A stretch of 6,123 nucleotides of DNA from an uncultured Oscillospiraceae bacterium (GTDB taxonomy: Bacteria > Bacillota > Clostridia > Oscillospirales > Oscillospiraceae). Positions within the stretch are counted from its first letter, which is position 1, and every line of letters starts with the position of its first letter. Both the position numbers and the translations under genes were made by a program. The stretch lies in contig CAAELC010000131.1 in the NCBI GenBank assembly GCA_900756715.1, forward strand, positions 1-6,123, in the 5' to 3' direction. The notes under the pieces were generated by a model. That model was not told where the DNA came from. It searched no databases and saw only the letters and a program-made list of their open reading frames with translations. Below, one piece after another: positions 1 through 3,521 of the stretch.

Positions 1-363
1 GGAGCCTTCCCCTATTCCCCGGAGGAGGGGACGCCGGCGGCGAAAATGCTGAACCGGGTGGACGGCGAGGAGGCCCGGCACCGGGCGGAACTGATTGCAC
101 AGGTGCAGTCGCAGGTGATGGACGAATTCAACGACAGCCGCATGGGCGAAACCGTGGAGGTGCTGTGCGACGGGTACGACAGTCAGGCCATGGCCTATGT
201 GGGACGAAGCGGGGCGGAAAGCCCCGGCATCGACGGATGCATCTATTTTACCGGCGAGGAAGATGTGAATCCCGGAGATTTTGTAATGGTTCGGGTGACG
301 GGCACCATGGACGGCGACCTGACCGGTGAGGCAGTGACGACGGAAAAAAACAAGGAGGAATAA
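1..363 (+). CDS. rimO: Ribosomal protein S12 methylthiotransferase RimO, C-terminal part (5' end outside window)
   Basis: The frame is open from the first base, so this is the last 120 residues of a longer protein; the Met at base 46 is internal. RimO is a cytoplasmic radical-SAM enzyme that adds a methylthio group to an aspartate of ribosomal protein S12. The visible part starts with the motif GAFPYSPEEGTPAA, matching the F-x-YS-x-EEGT-x-A stretch at the end of the radical-SAM domain in the RimO/MiaB family. A charged helix follows (about residues 21-47), and then a C-terminal TRAM domain (about 49-112, beta-rich, GETVEVL through VTGTMDGDLTGEA), the RNA/protein-binding module of this family. 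The radical-SAM cysteines lie upstream and cannot be checked. RimO is preferred over MiaB because of the motif wording and the pgsA neighbour, a common order in Clostridia. The tail contains the pgsA ribosome binding site. Confidence 0.88.
   Translation, partial: GAFPYSPEEGTPAAKMLNRVDGEEARHRAELIAQVQSQVMDEFNDSRMGETVEVLCDGYDSQAMAYVGRSGAESPGIDGCIYFTGEEDVNPGDFVMVRVTGTMDGDLTGEAVTTEKNKEE
352..358 (+). promoter_or_regulatory. Ribosome binding site for pgsA, inside the end of rimO
   Basis: AAGGAGG at 352-358 lies 9 bases before the ATG at 368 and 15 bases before a second in-frame ATG at 374. The spacing favours 368. The site overlaps the last rimO codons, which suggests that the two genes are translated from one message. 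Confidence 0.75.
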
Positions 364-367
364 TACT

Positions 368-898
368 ATGCCCATGAATACTGCTAACAAACTGACGCTG
401 GCGCGGGTGGTGATGATCCCGCTGTTCCTTGTGATTGTGTACTGGGGATTTCCCGGCAGCCGGTATGTGGCGCTGGGCGTATATATCATTGCGTGTCTGA
501 CGGATACGCTGGACGGCTATGTGGCGCGGCATTACAATCAGGTGTCGGATTTCGGGAAATTCGCCGACCCGCTGGCGGATAAATGCCTGGTGATGGCGGC
601 GCTGTGCTGGTTTGTGGAAACCGGCGAAATGGCGGGCTGGGTGCTGGCGGTCGTGCTGCTGCGGGAGTTTGCGGTGTCCGGAATGCGGCTGGTGGCTGTG
701 GAAAAAGGCCGGGTCATCGCGGCGGCATGGTCCGGCAAGGTGAAGACGGCCAGCACCATGGTGTGCATCTGCCTGATGCTGTTCGGCATTCCCCACTGGC
801 TGAATCTGGTATGCCAGGGCGTGATTCTGGTGACCACGGTGTATTCCGGTGTGGAGTATTTCGCTAAGAACTGGGATGTGTTCCGGGAAGCAAAGTAA
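368..898 (+). CDS. pgsA: CDP-diacylglycerol--glycerol-3-phosphate 3-phosphatidyltransferase (phosphatidylglycerophosphate synthase)
   Basis: PgsA is an integral membrane enzyme. It transfers the phosphatidyl group from CDP-diacylglycerol to sn-glycerol 3-phosphate, the committed step towards phosphatidylglycerol and cardiolipin. The 176-residue protein carries the complete CDP-alcohol phosphotransferase signature D-x2-D-G-x2-A-R-x8-G-x3-D-x3-D, with D46, D49, G50, A53, R54, G63, D67 and D71 all present. The aspartates bind the catalytic metal ions. Hydrophobic segments occur at about residues 11-30, 33-48, 73-84, 88-106, 127-145 and 147-164, as expected for a six-helix member. The length is normal for bacterial PgsA. 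Other CDP-alcohol transferases share the motif. The N-terminal N-x-LT-x-AR pattern (NKLTLARV) and the position directly after rimO favour PgsA. It starts 4 bases after the rimO stop and is probably in the same operon. Confidence 0.93.
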   Translation: MPMNTANKLTLARVVMIPLFLVIVYWGFPGSRYVALGVYIIACLTDTLDGYVARHYNQVSDFGKFADPLADKCLVMAALCWFVETGEMAGWVLAVVLLREFAVSGMRLVAVEKGRVIAAAWSGKVKTASTMVCICLMLFGIPHWLNLVCQGVILVTTVYSGVEYFAKNWDVFREAK

Positions 899-913
899 GT
901 AAAAAGTAGGACT

Positions 914-961
914 GCAACGATGCGTTGCGCAAATGCAATGCATTTGCGATAGTGCGCAACG
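914..961. repeat. Nested palindromic element with alternative hairpins in the pgsA downstream spacer
   Basis: Three overlapping inverted repeats are packed into 48 bases. GCAACG 914-919 pairs with CGTTGC 923-928 (3-base loop). CGCAAATGC 928-936 pairs perfectly with GCATTTGCG 940-948 (3-base loop). CGTTGCGCA 923-931 pairs perfectly with TGCGCAACG 953-961. The structures share bases and so exclude one another. No T-run follows directly on the + strand (the next bases are GCAAAAAACG), so a standard intrinsic terminator is doubtful. It may be a small extragenic palindrome, or a transcript end or processing site behind pgsA. Copy number elsewhere in the genome is unknown. Confidence 0.6.
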
Positions 962-1037
962 GCAAAAAACGATATTCTTTTTTCAATCGAAGGACATTTT
1001 TGGAAATGCTTTCGAAATTTAAAATGGAGGAAGGAAT

Positions 1038-1793
1038 ATGAAAAAGAAAATTATGGCGTTGCTGACGGGAGTGCTTATGCTTGTATGCTGCGTGATCCCG
1101 GCTATGGCAAAGGAGAAAACTACTGAGGCTGTGGACGAAAACTATGATCGCATGGTTGGCGAAATTATGCGAGGCTATGAAGCTGACCCAGAGGGAACGA
1201 AAAGTGCATTGGAAGAATTGGACACGGTTTTGGTGAGTGAGCCTATTGTCACAGAATATCGTGTGCCGAATACATCTAAAGGAGCAAGGATCAATTCTCC
1301 GTTAAAGTATACACTGAGCGTATATAGTACGAAGAGAGGCAATTCATCCAATTATCATTTACAATGGAGATTGGAATGCAGTGTTAAGGAGAGTGACCCT
1401 GGTCCCCTCGACTATGTAAGCATAGAGTGGGATACGGATCGTGCAAAATACTACAGTTCCAGTGGCGATGGGACCTATAGCTCAGTAAGTGGAAAAAGCG
1501 CGGGAATTGTGCTATTCAATCTGGAAGATGACAATATGGGAAGTGGCAGCTGGGCACTGGGGACGGTGTATGTAACTCCCACAAAAAGCGGCAACATGGA
1601 CTTTGGCTCAAAATACACGCATACCTACATTAGATATTCTGAGGCAGGAACGGCCACATACGGATTTGGCGCTTCAGCTAATGCAGAAAAAGGCTTGGGG
1701 CTGAGTTATACGGATACCTATACCGTAACTACTACGGGAGGGGTAGAAGCGTGGGATCTTTGGACAGATAACACGGTGACGATGCATCTTTAA
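1038..1793 (+). CDS. Exported protein of unknown function with N-terminal signal peptide
   Basis: I do not recognise the family. The 251-residue product begins with a classical Sec signal peptide: KKK at 2-4, a hydrophobic core at about 5-20, and A22-M23-A24 before K25 as the likely cleavage site. C17 and C18 sit in the core but do not form a lipobox, so a free or wall-associated exported protein is more likely than a lipoprotein. The mature part has an acidic, probably helical stretch (about 27-67). After it comes a long region rich in Ser, Thr, Tyr and Gly with alternating hydrophobic residues, which looks beta-rich (about 70-251). There is one mature cysteine (C114), no sorting signal and no transmembrane helix. 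The start is supported by GGAGG at 1026-1030, 7 bases upstream. Codon use is clearly more A/T-rich than the flanking genes: one 60-base line hand-counted at 1441-1500 has 28 G/C, against 42 at 4081-4140. The stop is 12 bases before the XRE regulator gene, suggesting a two-gene operon. Confidence 0.8.
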   Translation: MKKKIMALLTGVLMLVCCVIPAMAKEKTTEAVDENYDRMVGEIMRGYEADPEGTKSALEELDTVLVSEPIVTEYRVPNTSKGARINSPLKYTLSVYSTKRGNSSNYHLQWRLECSVKESDPGPLDYVSIEWDTDRAKYYSSSGDGTYSSVSGKSAGIVLFNLEDDNMGSGSWALGTVYVTPTKSGNMDFGSKYTHTYIRYSEAGTATYGFGASANAEKGLGLSYTDTYTVTTTGGVEAWDLWTDNTVTMHL

Positions 1794-1805
1794 AAGGAGA
1801 GAAGG

Positions 1806-2228
1806 ATGGGCATGGACTTTGGTGAGAATCTGGCGAAACAGCGGAAGAAGGCAGGACTTTCACAGGAGGAACTGGCGGAAAGGCTGCATCTGACGCGGCA
1901 GACCATTTCCAAATGGGAGACAGGCGCGTCTTTGCCGGATGTGGAAGGACTACGCACTCTATGCAACAGCTTGTCCGTATCTGCTGATGAATTGCTTGGC
2001 ATGGAAAGTCCACATGAGGACAAATACGAACAGAAAATACATAGGTTTTTTACCCAGATGATGCTGTGCGTATTTCTCATCGTAGTATTTATCGCAGGGG
2101 TAGCGTTGTATATTTTCAACAAGAGATTTATGTACTCACTAACGGTTATTTCAGAGTTGATGATGATTTTGCCGAGTGTGTTTTTCCTTCTGTTGGGAAC
2201 GAGGCAATTGTTGCACAGGCAAAGGTAA
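1806..2228 (+). CDS. XRE-family helix-turn-helix regulator with C-terminal membrane anchor
   Basis: The 140-residue protein starts with a Cro/C1-type (HTH_3) DNA-binding domain at about residues 6-65. Its typical core is LSQEELAERL (18-27), followed by the recognition helix TRQTISKWETG (30-40), and it ends in SVSADELLG. A short charged linker follows (66-80). Two strongly hydrophobic segments come next, about 84-105 and 110-130, joined by a short basic turn, with a basic tail. The domain therefore sits in the cytoplasm and is tethered to the membrane by a helical hairpin. No ligand-binding domain is visible. Many Firmicutes have such small membrane-anchored XRE proteins, and their targets are mostly unknown. 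Its partner is probably the exported protein gene 12 bases upstream, or that pair's own promoter. AAGGAG at 1794-1799 is 6 bases before the ATG at 1806; an ATG at 1812 is also possible. Base composition resembles the upstream gene more than the GC-rich flanks. Confidence 0.88.
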   Translation: MGMDFGENLAKQRKKAGLSQEELAERLHLTRQTISKWETGASLPDVEGLRTLCNSLSVSADELLGMESPHEDKYEQKIHRFFTQMMLCVFLIVVFIAGVALYIFNKRFMYSLTVISELMMILPSVFFLLLGTRQLLHRQR

Positions 2229-2303
2229 GCCGCGATTGAAAAGTAGATGATAATCTAAAATAGCCAGATATTCTAAAAGCCAAATGACTTATCCGGAAGT
2301 GTT

Positions 2304-2333
2304 GCGGAGGAGTGCGTAAAAGCGCTCCTCCGC
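2304..2333 (+). terminator. Strong GC-rich hairpin, probable transcription terminator after the XRE gene
   Basis: GCGGAGGAGTGC (2304-2315) pairs with GCGCTCCTCCGC (2322-2333) over 12 base pairs, including one G-T wobble, around a 6-base loop (2316-2321). Weaker pairs could extend it outward to 2301-2336. Only a short T-run (CTTT at 2338-2341) follows, so termination may be inefficient. The position fits, between the XRE stop at 2228 and the promoter starting at 2386. The A/T-rich stretch 2229-2303 holds no gene or motif that I can support. Confidence 0.5.
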
Positions 2334-2385
2334 GATGCTTTAAAATGAGGCAAAAAGAAGCTTCCGTGCAGGGGGCGGGGCGGCG

Positions 2386-2414
2386 TTGACAAGCGGGGAG
2401 CGGGCCTATATAAT
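2386..2414 (+). promoter_or_regulatory. Consensus sigma-A promoter for the ECF transporter operon
   Basis: The -35 box TTGACA (2386-2391) and -10 box TATAAT (2409-2414) both match the consensus exactly and are separated by the ideal 17 bases. The predicted transcription start is at about 2420-2422. It stands about 50 bases downstream of the hairpin at 2304-2333 and drives the genes starting at 2631 after a leader of about 210 bases. G-runs at 2371-2375, 2377-2380, 2395-2398 and 2402-2404 flank or lie between the boxes. Confidence 0.85.
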
Positions 2415-2420
2415 GGACAG

Positions 2421-2630
2421 GAAAAGGGGAATTACAGAAAGCTACGGAAACAGAAGGACGAAAAAAACGGACGGAAAAGAAGATTCCGGCGGCGATGCTG
2501 CCGGCACGCACAGCCTGCGGCGCGGGGGAAGCAGAGCCCGGAGAAGCCGGGCCGGACCAATCTGCCTGCAACTGGGGCGCAGCGGCAGGCCCGGGCATGA
2601 GACGACCGCAGGAGGAAGGGAACGAAGCAA
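2421..2630 (+). promoter_or_regulatory. Long structured 5' leader of the ECF operon, candidate cis-regulatory RNA
   Basis: The predicted mRNA leader is about 210 bases and GC-rich from about 2486. Several stems can be drawn by hand. CCGGCGGC 2486-2493 pairs with GCTGCCGG 2497-2504 (one wobble). GCCCGG 2536-2541 pairs with CCGGGC 2547-2552. CTGCC 2562-2566 pairs with GGCAG 2584-2588. CCTGCGG 2514-2520 pairs perfectly with CCGCAGG 2606-2612, covering the start of the Shine-Dalgarno. CCGGGCC 2547-2553 can instead pair with GGCCCGG 2588-2594, excluding the 2536-2552 hairpin. This design, with exclusive helices near the ribosome site, is typical of regulatory leaders. AGCCCGGAGA at 2535-2544 resembles the first half of the cobalamin B12 box, but the other conserved cobalamin riboswitch segments are not found. 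No known riboswitch class can be assigned. Confidence 0.45.
2610..2620 (+). promoter_or_regulatory. Ribosome binding site of the T-component gene, partly inside a possible helix
   Basis: AGGAGG (2610-2615) is 15 bases from the ATG at 2631, which is longer than usual. The overlapping AAGGG (2616-2620) gives a spacing of 10. The first three bases of AGGAGG fall within the 7-base complement to 2514-2520, so leader folding could affect access. Confidence 0.6.
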
Positions 2631-3521
2631 ATGACAGACGCATTTTCTCAATATCACCCGCTGGTGAATTTCCTGTTTTTCACGCTGGTGCTGGTCTACT
2701 CCATGGCGCTGATGCATCCGGTGTGTCTGGCTATTTCGCTGGCGGCGGCTATATGCTACGCAGTGGAGCTGACCGGGCGGCGGGCGGTGCGCCTGAGCGT
2801 GCGTGTGGCGCTGCCGGTGCTGGTGCTGGCAGCGGTGGTGAACCCGGCGTTTAATCATGCGGGGGTCACCATACTGACCTATCTGCCCAGCGGGAATCCG
2901 CTGACGCTGGAAAGCATGGCCTATGGGCTGGCGGCGGGGGGCATGCTGTGCGCCGTGCTGATGTGGTTTGTATGCTACAATCAGGTGATGACGGCGGACA
3001 AGTTTGTGTATCTGTTCGGGCGGGCGATCCCATCGCTGGCATTGGTGCTGAGCATGACGCTGCGGTTTGTGCCGCTGTTTAAAAAGCAGCTTGAAACGGT
3101 GCGGCAGGCGCAATTCTGCATTGGGCGGGACACCTCCACCGGCAGCGTCTGGCAGCGGGCGCGGCGGGCCGTGACGATTTTTTCTGTTCTGGTGACATGG
3201 GCGCTGGAGAACGCCATCGAAACGGCGGACAGTATGAAAAGCCGGGGCTACGGCCTGAAGGGACGCACGGCCTTTTCCCTGTACCGGATGGAGCAGAGAG
3301 ATTGGATTGCCCTGCTATGGCTTGGCTTCTGCGGGATGTATCTGCTGTGCGGATGCCTTGCGGGGGCCATGAAATGGTGGTATTTTCCCATGATGCAGGG
3401 CGCCGCGCCCGGGCCGCTGATGGGAAGCTTTTATCTGGTGTATCTGGCGCTGTGCCTGACGCCGGTGATCTTGGACAGAAGGGAGGCACGGCTGTGGCGC
3501 TGTTCCGAATTGAAGACCTGA
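2631..3521 (+). CDS. ECF transporter transmembrane component T (EcfT/CbiQ family)
   Basis: This is the scaffold subunit of an energy-coupling factor importer. It lies in the membrane and links the ATPases to the substrate-binding S component. The 296-residue protein opens with the family-type HP-x3-F segment (H9-P10) and has hydrophobic segments at about 12-45, 57-72, 98-118, 133-145, 181-197, 226-247 and 262-280. The cytoplasmic coupling region shows both family motif sites. The first, FVPLFKKQLETVRQAQ then IGRD (146-167), holds R166 where many EcfT proteins have Ala-Arg-Gly. The second is MKSRGYG (202-208). These Arg-containing helices contact the grooves of the two ATPases. The NPAFNHAG and LPSGNPLTLE stretch (71-94) also looks typical of clostridial T components. 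The gene overlaps the next one by 28 bases and is the first of the operon behind the promoter at 2386. The general EcfT name is not used because this appears to be a dedicated rather than shared module. Confidence 0.9.
   Translation: MTDAFSQYHPLVNFLFFTLVLVYSMALMHPVCLAISLAAAICYAVELTGRRAVRLSVRVALPVLVLAAVVNPAFNHAGVTILTYLPSGNPLTLESMAYGLAAGGMLCAVLMWFVCYNQVMTADKFVYLFGRAIPSLALVLSMTLRFVPLFKKQLETVRQAQFCIGRDTSTGSVWQRARRAVTIFSVLVTWALENAIETADSMKSRGYGLKGRTAFSLYRMEQRDWIALLWLGFCGMYLLCGCLAGAMKWWYFPMMQGAAPGPLMGSFYLVYLALCLTPVILDRREARLWRCSELKT
3481..3486 (+). promoter_or_regulatory. Ribosome binding site that fixes the GTG start of the fused ATPase gene
   Basis: GGGAGG at 3481-3486 lies 7 bases before GTG 3494 and inside the end of the T-component gene. 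No better in-frame start was seen nearby. The 28-base overlap of the two genes suggests translational coupling. Confidence 0.7.

Noticed and set aside
962..1037. Promoter for the exported protein gene
   Set aside because: The A/T-rich stretch gives several weak -10-like strings (GATATT, TAAAAT), but none has a good -35 at 16-18 bases, and TAAAAT lies directly against the ribosome binding site.
2254..2282. Imperfect direct repeat TCTAAAATAGCCA / TCTAAAAGCCA
   Set aside because: Two short copies in A/T-rich spacer with a length difference and no further units. Most likely chance.
2421..2630. Full cobalamin riboswitch call
   Set aside because: Only a B12-box-like half motif and a GGGGAA-like segment are present; the conserved GGTGNAA and CCCGCNACTGT regions were not found by eye. 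Kept as a question, not a feature.
2413..2634. Possible leader ORF ending in ATGA overlap with the T-component start
   Set aside because: Its ATG lies inside the -10 box, so it would be outside the transcript from the promoter seen. The product is a low-complexity Arg/Gly-rich peptide without family features.
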